This document shows positions 1 to 12,350 of a stretch of DNA of 64,000 nt, one piece after another. The notes below the pieces were generated by a model. It was not told the origin of the DNA, did not search any database, and saw only the letters and a list, made by a program, of their open reading frames with translations. The DNA is taken from contig JAUKTV010000014.1 of assembly GCA_030549205.1 (NCBI GenBank), forward strand, positions 868,001 through 932,000, written 5' to 3'. Position 1 is the first letter of the stretch. Each line of letters starts with the position of its first letter. The position numbers and the translations under genes were made by a program. This DNA comes from Apiosordaria backusii. Lineage: Eukaryota; Ascomycota; Sordariomycetes; Sordariales; Lasiosphaeriaceae.

Positions 1-360
1 TTCGGTGCAGCTAAACAGTGCACAACAAGATGTCTCAATGTAAACACAAGATACCGTGAATACAAGCTGTGATTGCATACTGCGGAACTATCTACAAGCT
101 ATCTAGTTCCTCCGTATATATAGACCTTTTCCTAGTCGTGCTCACCTTGCTCAGTGCCCCGAGCACACTGATCACTCCGCTTGGTCTGCTCAGTGCTCCA
201 AGCAGACTGAGCATCCCGCTCAGTCTGTTCAGCGTCCTGAGCACACTGATCAACCGTTCCTTACCGTGATTGGCTCTCCTAGGTGTATTCCTGATTGGTC
301 CTTACTTTCCGTAGTTCCACAACCAATCGTTATTCTCGTCCATATACCAGGGTTGTGACA
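1..360 (-). repeat. LTR-like terminal sequence, partial, not RIP-mutated
   Basis: This stretch has ordinary base composition and stops abruptly at base 360, where AT-saturated DNA begins. Read on the minus strand it starts TGTCACAACC, a TG-initiated end typical of LTRs, and the minus-strand bases just before it (AAAAGAAGA) look like a polypurine tract. This would make it the 3' LTR of a minus-strand element, continuing off the left edge. Bases 148-264 hold three imperfect 39-bp tandem units, and the middle unit contains the inverted repeat GCTCAGT..ACTGAGC. The second LTR is not visible, so the assignment rests on the end motif, the tract and the boundary. Confidence 0.5.
148..264. repeat. 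three imperfect 39-bp tandem repeats
   Basis: Units lie at about 148-186, 187-225 and 226-264. Each starts TG(C/T)TCAG(T/C)G and carries a later (A/G)CTGA(T/G)CA block. The second unit forms a short dyad (GCTCAGT with ACTGAGC). They sit inside the LTR-like segment and keep a small 66-codon frame open by chance, which I do not regard as a gene. Confidence 0.7.
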
Positions 361-3300
361 TTAATCTTCTTTTATAATTAACTTAACCTTAACTTTTTAT
401 AGAAAACCGTACTTATTAAATTTATAAATAAATACCTATATATTATTAAAGACTTAGTACTTTAAAGTTTTTATTTAATTAACTATCTTTTAAGACTTTA
501 TTTCTTTATAGTTTTATAAATAGTCTTTAATTACTATTTTAAATAAATCTTAATAAAGATAGTTTTTTAATTATTTATAGTTTTTTAAAAAGTTAAGAAA
601 CTTTTTATAATAGAATTTTATTATAAGCTTTATACTATTTATATAGATTTTATTAGGTTTTTTTAATTTAATAGATTTTTTAAATTTAAAAGGGCTTATA
701 ATTAACTTTTAAATTTTATATTTTATAAAAATTCTACTTCTTTTTACTTTTTTTTTTATAATAAAGCTAGCTTTTTAAAGATTATATCGATATTTAATAG
801 TATAAAGGTCTATAGATTCTAAACTTTTAAATTTAATAGTATTTTCTATAAAGTTTATTTTAAAAGTAAGAGTTTTTATTAAAAAGTTTATATAAAGAGG
901 AATGTTTTTAAATATTAAGAAAGTACTTAAAAATCTTAATAACTTTAATTAATTAAACCTTTTAAGTCTGGTTACTTTTTCCGGTTTTATCTTTAAAATA
1001 TACTTAAGGTATAGTTATTTAAAGGAATTTTCTAATATTAATAAAAGTTTTATATTATTCTATAAAATAGATTATTTATTATTAAATTCTTTTTTAAGTA
1101 AATTAATAAAGAGATCTTAATAATAGTTAATATAAAAGTAGTATTTACTTATTATTAAATTATTAATTAAGTCTTTTTTATAGATTTTAATAATTAAAGT
1201 AGTTAATTTTATAATTATAAGTTTTATAAAGTTATTAATAAAGTTATTTTTTTTCTTTATAAGCCTTTTATTTTCTTTAAATTCTATATCTTTAGCTTTA
1301 ATAATTTTATTAAATATTAGATTTTAAATTTTAAAAATCCTAATACCTTTATATTTTATTAAATATTTAATAAAAGTTTAAAGTTAAAGTTTCTTTATTT
1401 TATTTTCTCTTTTATAAACGTTAGGAGATATATAGTAAACTTTATAATTATATACCTTAATATAACCTCTTTAAAACTTTAATATATTAAATAATATTAA
1501 ACTATCCCTTTATTATTTAATAAAGTAAAAGATTTATATAAAAGTTTGTTATTTAAAGTAGGCTTTAAGTATTTAGTTATAAAGGTATATTATTACTTTT
1601 ATAATTTCTTTTTATAAGAATTTAAATAATTTAATTAATACCTTTATTATAGTAACTTTCCTTTTAATATTACCTTCTAAACATTTAACTTTATTATTTT
1701 AATCTTAACAGTCTAAAGTAAAAGGTTTATAAATGATTTTTAAGTCTTTTAATATATTCTTTATTTTTATTAATGCTATTATTTTATTATTATTTTATAA
1801 AGTCTATATTATTATAGTATATTAATAAAATAAATAATAAAATAGCTTTATTATTATATTAATAATTCCTTTACTTTTATAGTCTTTAAGATAATAAAGG
1901 AAAGTTATTTTATTATAATAGTTAATAAAGAAAATAAGGTACTTAAAGCTTTACAGGTCTTCTTTATATTTAAAAAGGTCTATTATTTATACTTTATTTA
2001 AGTAATAAGGATTTAGTTTTAATTAAATACTTTATATATTTTTAATTTTAGTTTATATATAAGTTTTATAGTCCTTAATAATAGGATAGTTGTAAATATT
2101 TAGAAATTACTTTTTTACTTTTTCCTAAGGGTCTTTTTCTTCTTTACTTTTTAAGGATTTATAGAAGCTATCCTTCTTTATAGTTAGGAAGCTTTTAAAA
2201 ATTCCGTTTAGAATTTATAACTTTATACCTTTAATATTTTTAATAAATTTTATTATTATTTATTAATTAGTATAGTTAAGTTAAAGGTATTAAATTATTA
2301 GTAAAGTAATAAAAGTTAGCTTTTTTCTTTAAATATAAAAGGTATTATAATAAGTAAGTAATTTTAAAGACTTTATAGTTAAATTAATATATTTGATAAT
2401 TATTTAATTGTAAGTTTTTTAAAGTAAAGTAATTACTTTATTTAAAAAACTTTATAAGTAATTTTCTAATATTTTATTATCCTATTAAATTTTAAAACCT
2501 TTTAATATTCTAAATAATATTAAGTTAATAATAAAGTTTTTATAATAAGCTATATTATAAAACTATAAAGTCTTTAATTTCTATAAGGTTTATATATAAA
2601 TATTAACTTTTTTATAATTAATAATAAAAACTATTAAGCTTTTTACTATAATATAGTTCTTTAAAGTTATAGGTTAAAAGTAATTAAAGTAATTGATTTT
2701 ATTAAAAATATAAAAAGTAATATTGAAATTAAAAATCGTTAAATAGTAAAGAGGATATTTTAATATAAAAAAGTAGGACTTTAATATTAATTGCTTTAAA
2801 ATTTTTAAAGAAACCTTATCTTTTAATTATAAAAAGACGGTATTTACTATTATATACTTAATAAATTAATATTTATAATATACTATAGTAAAAGATTAAA
2901 CTTTTTACTTTTTAAGTTAATTTCTTTATAATTTCTTTTTATTATTACTTTTTTTTTCTTTTTATTTAATTAATTTCTTTATTTAACTTTTTATTAATAT
3001 TAAAGACTATTTAAATAAAGGCTTTAATTAAAGAATTAAAGTAAAATTGTAAGTTTTTAAAGACCTTTTTTAATAAAATATAATAATAGTTATTAATTTT
3101 ATATCTATTTTTATAATAAACGTTATAAATTAAGGTTTTCTTACTGAAAGGTTTAAAATTTAAACTGAAGTTCTACTTTTTTTACTTAATTAAATCGTTT
3201 TAAAGATTATAATTCCTTTAACTTTAATTACTTTAGCCTTAATTTTTACAGTCCTTTTTTATATTATTTTCTTTTACTATATTATTATAGAAGGTTAAGA

Positions 3301-4330
3301 AAGTATTTATAGCTTTTAACTTTTTAATTTCTTTATAAATATAAAGTATTTTATCTTTAATATTTTTAGCGATTTCTTTAAAAATTAGTTTATTAAATAG
3401 TATATAGTATTTTTAATTTATTTTAAAATTAAAAGTTTATAAAAAAAGTAAAGGATTTTTACTTATTATTTAAAGAAGGTCTATTAATTAAATAATAGGA
3501 TTAAAAATATTAAAGACGTAAAATTCCTTAATTATATAAAAGACTTCTTTTTAAGTAATTGCCTATTCTTTTACTTTTTTAAAGTTATTAATAGATTTAA
3601 AGGATTTAATATACTCTTTAAACTTCTTTTAATAATAAAAGCAGTATTTATTTTTATTAAAAATTATAGTTTTTTTAAAAGTATCGAAATTATTAACGAA
3701 GTTATAATTTCCTTTATAATAAGTATTTTAAAAGCTTATTTTAATATAATTAATAACCTATTTATTAAGTTTTTAAAAAGTGTTTTAAACTTTATTATAA
3801 TCCTTTATTATTTTTATAAAGTAATTTAAATCGAATTTATATTTTTCCTTTCTTTTAATAGTAAAGTCGTTTATTATATATATAGATTTTAAAATCTTTT
3901 TTAATAAATTTAAGACTTTTTTATTACTTTTATTTTTAGCTTTAATAATTAAAGCTATTATTTAAATATAAACTATATAATTAAAGTACTTTTAAAGCTT
4001 TTATTTATATTATTTATAAACTTTAAATTTATATTTATAGTATATAATAGTTATATACATTTTAATATACTTTATATTATAAATACTTAAAATGGCTGGC
4101 TTTTTAAGTATAAGAATACGGTTTTTTAGATTGATATATACCTAATCGTTTTATATATAGTACTTTAAAACAGTTTTAAATACTTATTAATTACTAAGTC
4201 TATTAAGGAAAACCGTATTTTACTTTTTAATAGCTATAAAAAAAGCGGTTAAATCGAACGCTATAGTAATGAGTTTTTTATAGTCGTTTTATTAATAGGT
4301 AGGTCTTTTATAAATAGCTTTAAAATAGGC
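361..4330 (-). mobile_element. RIP-degenerated LTR retrotransposon interior, probably Ty3/gypsy
   Basis: About 4 kb of extremely AT-rich DNA dominated by TpA, with stops in every frame, as produced by C-to-T changes on both strands (RIP). On the minus strand two stretches still read as retroelement protein if RIP-type stops are ignored. Around 2850-2740 there is the approach to RNase H: a FLxLKD..ILKQL pattern followed by the position of the TDAS block. Around 2010-1840 there is an integrase core with IDL, then YLIFFI followed by a DR.x.K-like site, then LKD.KSKG. RNase H upstream of integrase is the Ty3/gypsy order. Around 3900-3500 there is a lysine-rich, possibly gag-like stretch. No intact gene remains. 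The right edge grades into normal DNA near 4330 without a second LTR, so the copy is truncated or its LTR is unrecognisable. Confidence 0.75.
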
Positions 4331-5295
4331 TTTAGAATCAATACTCTAACTGCGAATTGTAGAATAATACTGTAGGCAAAAACTCTGTTAATTCTAGTAT
4401 TGTACGTTAGGGGGAAGCCTAGGTAGGTGCAGGCTTCCGAACCGTGTAGCTCAAGTCCCACTGCCAAGGTCTTAATTTCCCTAACAGTGGGCCTCCCATA
4501 CTAATCTGACACAAGGCACCATCGCATGACCTCTCTCGCGTCCAACCGCCTTCCCCGCACCACCACTTCTATTGGTAAGGCCACGCCAAAGCTGGTTTTG
4601 GAGCTTATATACCAGACAGGTACCAAATATTCGTCTTGATCAAGCGACTTTTCCACACCTTCACATAAAAGCGTTCCCATCAAAGCGCAACTGAGTTCTG
4701 GTTGAAATCACTTCAAGTAAGGAGCACGTACGTTCGTTACTTGCAAAATATTCATTCTTCATTAAAGCACCCTATTCTTTCCTTCTCTACCTACTCCCCG
4801 TCTATCATCACCTCTATATTTATCTTCCCTTGAATCTGCCTTGTAGTCGATGGTGGGTTGTCATTCTTCTTTCTTTGCCACGCCTCTTTGACCAAATTGA
4901 GCAACAACAGCAAAAAAAAAAAAGCACCTCTCTCAACCGAAATGGAACGATCAAAAGAGAAAAAAAACGCCTCTCCCAGGCTGTCTGACCATCCCAACGT
5001 TCCCACCTCTTCGCATCTGAAGAAAGCAATAACCGGAACTTTTTAAGCCAGAAAGATAAAACTCTGAATCCAAGAGTATTCCGATAATGCCCTTGTCGAT
5101 GAAAGGGTTCAGTCCAGAAAGGAGAGAAGCGGGTTATGGCTGCCTGAGAGCAGCGCGTTACCCCCACGCAGTTGGGTGTTGTGGTCGAGGAAAGGGAGGG
5201 AGGAAACCGTGATGATATGTACAAGTACCCTTATCACAGCCGGAAGGTGGGAATAGAGTGACTGCAAGTGAGTTCGCTCAAGCCTTTCAGCTTGC
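4331..5295. other. intergenic, no gene seen; short inverted repeat
   Basis: Base composition returns to normal across about 4330-4480. A perfect 8-bp inverted repeat with a 10-base loop lies at 4413-4438 (GGAAGCCT..AGGCTTCC). A run of 11 or more A is at about 4913. The 3' end of the delta-12 desaturase transcript must fall in the right part. Short frames here show no family resemblance. Confidence 0.5.
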
Positions 5296-6806
5296 TCACT
5301 TGCCAACAGGAGCGATCTTCGCAGGCGCGGTACCAAGACCGTTGCGGTTGCGGAAGAAAAGAACACCCTTGGTGGGACCCTCGGCACCCTCGGTGGGCTC
5401 AACCCACTGGCACCACCGGGCAGCCTTCCACATGGACTTGATGAAGCCGACGGGGCCGTCCTTGACGTCGGCGCGGTAGTGCTTGCCCATGACGGGCTTG
5501 ATGGCCTCGGTGGCTTCGTCGGCGTTGTAGAAGGGGATGCTGCTCACGTAGTGGTGCAGGACGTGGGTCTCGATGATGCCGTGGAGGAGGTGGCGGCCGA
5601 TGAAGCCAAATTCACGGTCGATGGTGGCAGCGGCGCCGCGGACAAAGTCCCACTCCTCGTCGGTGTAGTGGGGGAGCGAGGGGTCGGTGTGCTGGAGGAA
5701 GGTGATGGCGACTGTTGCCAAGGTATTTCTGTTAGAAAATCTTCTCTTTTCTTCATGCTTCATTCTGAGTGTGGGGAAAACTTACCGAGCCAGTGGTTAA
5801 CCCACATGTAGGGGAGGAAGTACCAGACAAACATGTTGGAAGTGCCAAACTGCTTGCAAAGGTACACAAGGATGGAGATGGCGCAGGCAATGCCGATGTC
5901 GCTCATGACAATGGCCCAGGCGTCACGGTTCTCATACAGAGGGCTGCGGGGGTCAAAGTGGTTAACACCGCCACGGAACCCGTTCTTCTTGCCCTTGCCA
6001 CGGCCCTCTCTGTGCTTCTCATGGTTGTTGTGGCCGGTAACGTTGGTCAGGAGGTACTTCCACCAGCCGATGAGCTGCTGGCCGATCAAGTGGATCAGAG
6101 TAGCGATGGGGGTCTCCTCACCGAGCTCAGAGAGCTCGTGAGCCATCTTGCCGAGGCGGGTGGCCTGCTGCTCGCGCGTGCGGGGCAGAAAGACCATGTC
6201 ACGATCCATGTTACCGGTGGCCTTGTGGTGCTTGCTGTGGCTCAACTGCCAGCTGTAGTAGGGGACCAAGAGAGCGGAGTGGAGGAACCAGCCAGTCACG
6301 TTGCAGACAGTCTTGGAAGCAGAGAAAGCACCGTGACCGCACTCGTGGGCAAGGACCCAGATGCCAGTACCGAAGAGTCCCTGAAGGAAAGTGTAGACAC
6401 CCCAAAGGACAACGCGGGCAGCCTTGGAGGGAATGTTCTCGGGCGTCACATAGTTGTGCCAAATGTAGAAGGTGGTGGCCAGGAGAGCAATGTCACGGGC
6501 GACATAGCTGAAGCTGCGAAGGTTGGACCGCTCGAAGCAGTGCTTGGGGATGGCATCGCGGATCTCCTTGATGGTAAAGTCGGGAACCTCAAACTCGTTT
6601 CCGTAGGTGTCGATGAGCTTGCCGTACTTCTTCTTGGGGAGGGCAGCGTCCGAGGCGAGGGAGGAGAGCGAAGTCGAGGAGGCCGAAGGGCGGGGAGAAT
6701 CGACGGGGGAAGCAGCGTAGCTCGAGACGGAGGAGTCGCCGTTGACAGCCTTCCTCTGGGAGGCGTTGTTCGCGGCAGCAACGCCGGAAGACTCTCCAGC
6801 AGCCAT
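5296..6806 (-). CDS. oleate delta-12 fatty acid desaturase
   Basis: Introduces the delta-12 double bond into oleoyl chains to make linoleate in the ER membrane. Two exons, 6806-5786 and 5711-5296, with a 74-nt intron (donor GTAAGT, acceptor ACAG) give 478 aa, the usual length for fungal FAD2/ODE1-type enzymes. The three histidine boxes that bind the di-iron centre are intact: HECGH at residues 154-158, HSKHH at 190-194 and HVLHH at 390-394. Hydrophobic stretches flank them as expected, and the first ~60 residues are a Ser/Ala-rich cytosolic tail. The start is the first ATG of the open frame (6806). The joined sequence NHWL-VAITFLQHTDP across the intron matches the family closely. An omega-3 desaturase is the main alternative; the HECGHGAFS box favours delta-12. 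Confidence 0.95.
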
Positions 6807-9214
6807 GGTGAGGGTTGTTGCACAAGTAATTGGGCGGAGGAGAGAAGATGGACGCTGAGGAAAACAGCTCCGAGTTCACCGTGTGCAAGAACAGCAGCAA
6901 CGGGCGGAAAGGGAAAAGGGAGGGTCTGAGGGCGAGGTGTTGTTAGCAGGCCGGATGGTTAATTAAGACAGCGTCAGAGAGGGAAAGCCACGAACCGTCA
7001 AAAAATCAGAACCCGATCGGCCACAAAAGGGAAAAAGTAGGTATTAGAAATTAGGAGGCCCGATGAGGGATGAAAAGAGCTCTCTTTCTCAGGGATAAGT
7101 CCAGAAATTTTCGTGTGTTGCGGCGGTTCGGTCTCCTTGCCCGTGGGTCGATATGTTTGGTTTTGTTGGGACGCCGCTGCAACAGAGGGACCACCCGGAA
7201 CAAGTCGATACAGAATATTAGTGTACCTGCAACTGCAACCACTTTGTAGCACAGTTGATTGGCAATGCAGCACAGCAGAACAAGAGAGATAAATAAACTT
7301 GGAATGCTCCAGGGTTTTTAAGTCTGAGCCACCTCCAGAAACAAGGCTGGAGCATACATAGAGTTTCTAAAAGTCACGTATTAGCCACCTCACCACGAGT
7401 CCCTTTTCTGCATGGGATAGGTATCTCTAGCTCATCAGGATGGCGATGTCAAGATCTCTAGCTGCCAAAGGATCCATCATTTCACCGCCTCTGGGTGGGT
7501 GGGTGGCGGAAGACTCACATGCCAGCAGCTCCAGACACGGCTTGGGCGTGATGTGGTTCCAAGCTGAACGGGCGAGACAAAATACGCAGTCGACATCACA
7601 TACAAACGAATCATGCCGAGGCCCAACCGAATGATTGGTTGCCATTTGGGAAAAGAGACGGCACTGGAGCGAACCGGAAGGCTAGCTGAGGGATCGCCGT
7701 TGACCTGCATTTTCCCATTTTCGGTAGCTCTCACATTCACTTGTGAATTCTCCAAAAGATGGAGGTGGTGGTGTGTGGGTGGGTGGGATGCGAGGTTTCA
7801 AAGTTCAAGCACGGTGGCGAAGACCGTCAGTGTGCCAGCCCAACAAGAGCATGAGATTGACTCGTCGGTGGTGATATTCTTTTCTCGATGTCGTTCCCAT
7901 CGATAAGATCCGATCCGCATGTGGGGTTCTGTTTGTTGGTGTCGCGGGACGGAAGGGACCCACCAACCAAATCCCAGCCAGCTGTCAGTGCTTAGGTTAT
8001 TCGTTTTCGTCCAGCTTCAGATTGTCGACTGCGGGGGCGGGGTGATGAAGTGGTCTCTGTTTTTTCTGCCTCTCATTTTCTTATGCCAACCGCATGCCGA
8101 GTGAAATTTCAGCTGCCAGCCCTCAAACTTTATGTAAGCTCTTATCCGTTGATTGCCCACCATCTCTTTATTTATTTCATCTCATCTTGTGCTATCCCAC
8201 TCCCTCGGAAGAAAAAACACCGGTTGGTGCCCATCCATCTGAAACGAATCGCAACTTTTTTTTAGGGCACTGTCACTGCCTGTGCTCTGCTGGCCAGACA
8301 CCAGAGAAAATGCATGTGCAAGGCTTGGTTATGTGGAGTCATCGATTTTGTTGGGGGAAGCTAGACTCTTTTTGTTGAGGCGTCGAAACAGCCCCTGCCG
8401 TCTGCGAGGGACCCCTTGTCACCGCCCATGCCCCCTTTACCGCTGCCGTGATTGGCCGGGCAGGCGGAAGGGTCCCGGAAGGGACAAGACGTCCTCGGAG
8501 AATTCGGAAGGTTAGAAAGATCGGGGAGCGGCATCGCCGGGCATCTGGCCCAGCTCCGGATGCGACGTTCTTTTTGCGGAGCTCTGGCCGAAAAAGCTTG
8601 ATCAACGGCGGAGTCAGCTTCACGAATTGCGCCGATGGTTATTCAGGGGTGGGAATAATCCAGACCTTGTGGCGATGTAGCTGTGGAAGCTTGACACAGC
8701 CTCATCCGTCTGTTCGCCCAGACGATAGATCGGATGGCTGCCTTCTACGGTCGTGTCTGGGAACCACCGAGACATGTCGAAGCCTGTTTGAAGCTCAAGG
8801 CTCAGATATGATGGCATCAATCACCACATCGACGTAACTTGCTGCCGCACACACCAACTAGTCCGTATTCAAGCAGGGCATCATTAATCGACACAGCTCG
8901 ACATGTTCCTCTCGGTTGTTAATGCGGAAGACCCTAGCTATAGTAGAGTGATGTGACCTTTGATCCATCACGTCGACATCACGGCCATAGTTCTGAAAGC
9001 ATTTCTCATGAAAAATGGCAATATGACCGCCTCTCCCATTTTCAGATCCCCACTCCCCGCTACCCGATGATACAAAACAAAAACACAGAGAGGATTCTAG
9101 GATATTGATGCAAAGTCTCCACTTTATCTTCTTTTGTCTGCCTCCAAAACAGAAACAGATCGCCAAAGATACAGACTACCGCTGAAGAAAAAAGACATTT
9201 TTTCACACCCTGCC
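6807..9214. other. long intergenic region, desaturase promoter and leader; no gene seen
   Basis: This 2.4 kb lies between the desaturase ATG and the 3' end of eIF3b. It has normal composition, several short frames on both strands without homology signs, G-rich GGTG/GGGT stretches near 7495 and 7765, and an ATTGG (inverted CCAAT) at about 7633. The most likely content is a long, possibly intron-bearing 5' leader and promoter of the desaturase. I see no RNA gene. Confidence 0.5.
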
Positions 9215-11613
9215 CTAGTTGACAATCTCCTCCGTCTCCTCAAGCACCTCCTCCATGATCTCCTCAATGACCTGCTCCTCACCGTTGGGCGCAACCTCGG
9301 CCGCCTTGGCCTTGAGAAGCTCCTCAACGGGATCAGCAGGAAGGCCGAGATGCGCGCGCTCCTCGGCAAGCTCCTCCTCCATGACCTCGCGCCAGTTGTA
9401 CCAGTCCTCGAGCACGCGGCGTCTCTCCTGCACCACCGCCACGTCGGCGCTGCTGATGCGCTCGGCATCCTCTTGCTCGAACACTCGCGAGTACTCACGG
9501 AGGTTCTTGCGGATCTGCTTCTGCTCCTCCTTGCCAAGGAGAGTCTGGGGGCGAGGACGCCACGCCCATTGCTTGAACTTCTCAATGGGCTCTTCACGCA
9601 GCTGCTCTCCCCTGAAGTCGTAGATGTGGTACCCGTTCTCCATCTGCAGTGAATCATTGTCAGTAAACCTTTGTTTTCAATCCAGGGGCATCCAAAAAGA
9701 AAACATACCGCGTGCTTCCAGGCGGAGGCCCAGGTGGCGACGTAGCGTCCAGAGGGGTCCCACTCGACGTCGGTGACGCCATAGTGGTCAGCAGTGTTCA
9801 TGAGCTGCAAGTTGGCCGTCAAGTCCTTGTCAGACTCGGGTTTCTCGCCCTCAAAGTCGAGGTCGTAGAAGTCGAGGTCGGAGCTCTGCTGGTTGTGGAC
9901 AGTCGCCACAACAACAAATCTACCCTTTGGCGACCAGTAGATGGCGTTGCTGTTCTTCTTCTCAAGCGTCCGGAGGTGCTTGAAGTTGCCAACGGCATTA
10001 CCCTTGGCCTTTTCGGGGCAGAAGAAAGCGACCGACGTCTTGGGAGGAACAGCCGTGGCGCCGACGGGCTCGGTTGTCGTGATGACGACGAATCTGTCGC
10101 CCTTGGGCTCCCAGGCAAAATTAATGACTGTGTCCTTGATCGTGTCCACGACTTCCACAGGAACACCCTTCTCCTTGATGCGGAAGATCTCCAGGGTGGT
10201 GGCCTGGGACTTCTTGGACTTGGAATGCCTGTCGACCTTCACGCAGAGGTATCCAGCCTCTGACTGCCAGTGAAGCTTGGCATCCGATACACTGAAGAGA
10301 TTAAGCGATCTGACAATCTGCTTGGAGGGAATGCTCATGAGTCCGACCCTGGCAGGGTTGCTACCGATTTCAGGAGTCCAGAAGCAGAAGAGCTGCTCGT
10401 ATTCCTTGACACCATCTCTTTTTACGGTAGCGGGCGCCCAGTCAAAGTCCACGACGCCGTCGAGCTTGACCGTGGTTTTGTCCAACAGGTTCATGCCGGG
10501 AAGCTCGTACACGGAGATAGAGGTGCCCTGGTTCAGTCTGGCAACATACTTGTCATCGGCAGACCACTTGAACGCTGGCCAGGGAAACTTGGCGGGCTTC
10601 TTGACCTCACCATCGGGTCCAGCGGGGGTGTCCTGCTGGGCAAACGAACGGATGGGCTTGCCGGTCTCGATGTCCCAAATGACATAGTTCTTGCCGTCGT
10701 CGTCGATAGAGAGCGAGGGGTGGCCCTCATCCGGAATGGAGATGGGTCTGTTGGACCACGTAACCAGATAGTTCTCGTTCGGGGAATAGGCGACGAGATT
10801 GACGAAGGGGTGGGCAAACCGCCTCAATCTCGTCCAGGACGCACCACCCCAGAGCTGGACACCCTGCTGGTGGACAGAGGTCAGGTATGTACCGAGGGGC
10901 GACCATTGTACAAAGGTCTCGGTCCAGTGTTGCCGGTCGACGATGTTCTCGGGCTGATCCTTCTCGTTGTTCCAGAAAACACCAACGGTCTCTCCTCTGT
11001 ACATGACGAACTGATCTCTGCCGCGGCCCGAGGGGTCGGCCATGAAGGAGCGGAGGTGCTCCTTTTCTTGGAAAGGCTCGATGACGGGGGGAGTGTACTC
11101 CTCATCGATGCGGCCCTCACGTCCATAGCGGTCGATATCGGTGAGCTTGTTGACGCGCAGAGTGTGCTTCTTGTCGAGAGGGGAGTAATCGAGTTGGCGC
11201 ACGGCGGCAGCGGCCTCGGCGGGCGATGAGTACTCGACAAAGGCAAACCTGCAGCAACATTTCCGTCAGCGCCATCATACTTGACCCCCGCAAAAGCCCA
11301 TCTCCAAAGAGAGGGGTTCCCAATGTGGATCGCCCACGTACCGCAGCGACTTGCCATGGTCGCCAAAGGGCATGAAGATGGCATCTTCACTGGTCTTGCC
11401 GACAGCGTTGAGCTTCTTCAACAAGAACTTGACGAGCTTTGGCTTCTGCTCCTCGGTGACCTCGGGAAGGCCATCGATGACGACAAACGTGTCGTAGCCT
11501 TGCTCGAGCTGGACCTCATATTTTTCCTTGAGATCGGACACATCGACCTCATCGTAGTCGAAATCCTCCTCGTCGAGGTTCTCGTCGCGCAGAGTCTCGT
11601 AGGACGGCGCCAT
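9215..11613 (-). CDS. PRT1: translation initiation factor eIF3 subunit b
   Basis: Core scaffold of the eIF3 complex on the 40S subunit during scanning. Three exons (11613-11342, 11248-9709, 9643-9215) with introns of 93 and 65 nt (donors GTACGT and GTATGT, acceptors GCAG) give 746 aa. An acidic N-terminus leads into an RRM (about residues 38-125: TFVVIDGLP ... FAFVEYSS), followed by a WD40-type beta-propeller with repeated W-SP/WD blocks (QWSPLGTYL, EWDPSGRYVATWAS). The C-terminus has the conserved ENGYHIYDFRGE block and a charged helical tail that in other species binds eIF3a, eIF3i and eIF3g. Both junctions restore conserved sequence (LR-FAFVEYSS; AWKHA-MENGYH). The gene is transcribed divergently from CCT2. 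Confidence 0.96.
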
Positions 11614-12350
11614 GCTGGGCAGACTCGTTTCGGGCTGGGTCTACTGCGAAAACGGACGTGTGTCTTGATGGTTGCGCTGCCGCTAGACCTGGTCTGCTTC
11701 GATGTCGATCGGGATAATTGAGATTTTGTGCGCTGCGCAGACTGTGGTGGGGTTCGGCGAACGGTTTTTTGGAGAGTTGGAAAAATTGCCCCACAACCCT
11801 GTTCTTTTTACGAGCGATGGACCAAGTAGGGAGCTGCCTGTAACTCGGTTTCAAGTACTTGCAATGTTAGAAAACATGGCAGATGCCTTTCTATAGATTC
11901 AAGGCCAAGTCAATACAATCCAAGTTGTAATTTAATTGTGCAAGTGTATCTCAGGGGCTTATCCTTTGTCTGCATCTCAGTCCTCCTTGTTGTGAGCTTG
12001 GGCAAGATCCGCAACATGCAAAAAAACTTCCCTTCCCGGCAGAGACCCAAAGCCACTTGGTGAGGGGCTGCTGCGAGGTGACGGGCAAGTGGCGGGCAGC
12101 TGTGGCAGGCGGGCGGTGAGGAGAGCTCCCAACTTTTTCTGCCGTTTGCGACGGCAAAAAGTGCCCAGGCAGCTTCGACGTGGTGTTGAGAGCAGAGCCC
12201 GGTCCCATAGCTGCCCCTCCTCCCCACGGCGACCCATACATACTAACGACCTGGTACGGATATCTCCTGAATCTTGGGCCACCGCAACTTCGAGTCGGTC
12301 TAACGTCTTTGTTTTGTTTATACACAGATACCCAACCTCTCATCAGTGCC
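11614..12350. promoter_or_regulatory. divergent promoter between eIF3b and CCT2
   Basis: 737 bp separate the two start codons, which point away from each other. Both products are high-demand housekeeping proteins, so a shared bidirectional promoter is likely. I did not find a clear TATA box or a named operator. Short frames here are not convincing genes. Confidence 0.5.

Noticed and set aside
69..269. 66-codon frame at the left edge as a small gene
   Set aside because: It is kept open by three 39-bp tandem repeats inside an LTR-like segment, and its Leu/Ser/Pro repeat product follows the DNA repeat rather than a protein pattern.
1840..2010. Ty1/copia assignment of the integrase trace
   Set aside because: The core first looked like the copia FIDDY block, but the codons are better explained by RIP of a VDRxxK gypsy core, and RNase H lies upstream of integrase, which copia elements do not have.
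4820..5224. 134-codon minus frame, and others near it, as a gene upstream of the transposon remnant
   Set aside because: Low-complexity Phe/Arg content caused by poly-A/T and purine runs, no motif, no splice continuation; the area is the 3' flank of the desaturase.
5769..6929. 386-codon plus-strand frame antisense to the desaturase
   Set aside because: It is the mirror of the GC-biased third codon positions of the desaturase; the same holds for the 319-codon frame opposite eIF3b (10270-11229) and the 358-codon minus frame opposite CCT2 (12343-13419).
11614..12350. Frames of 100-160 codons on minus between eIF3b and CCT2
   Set aside because: They overlap the CCT2 5' region and have no motif; this is best read as the shared promoter.
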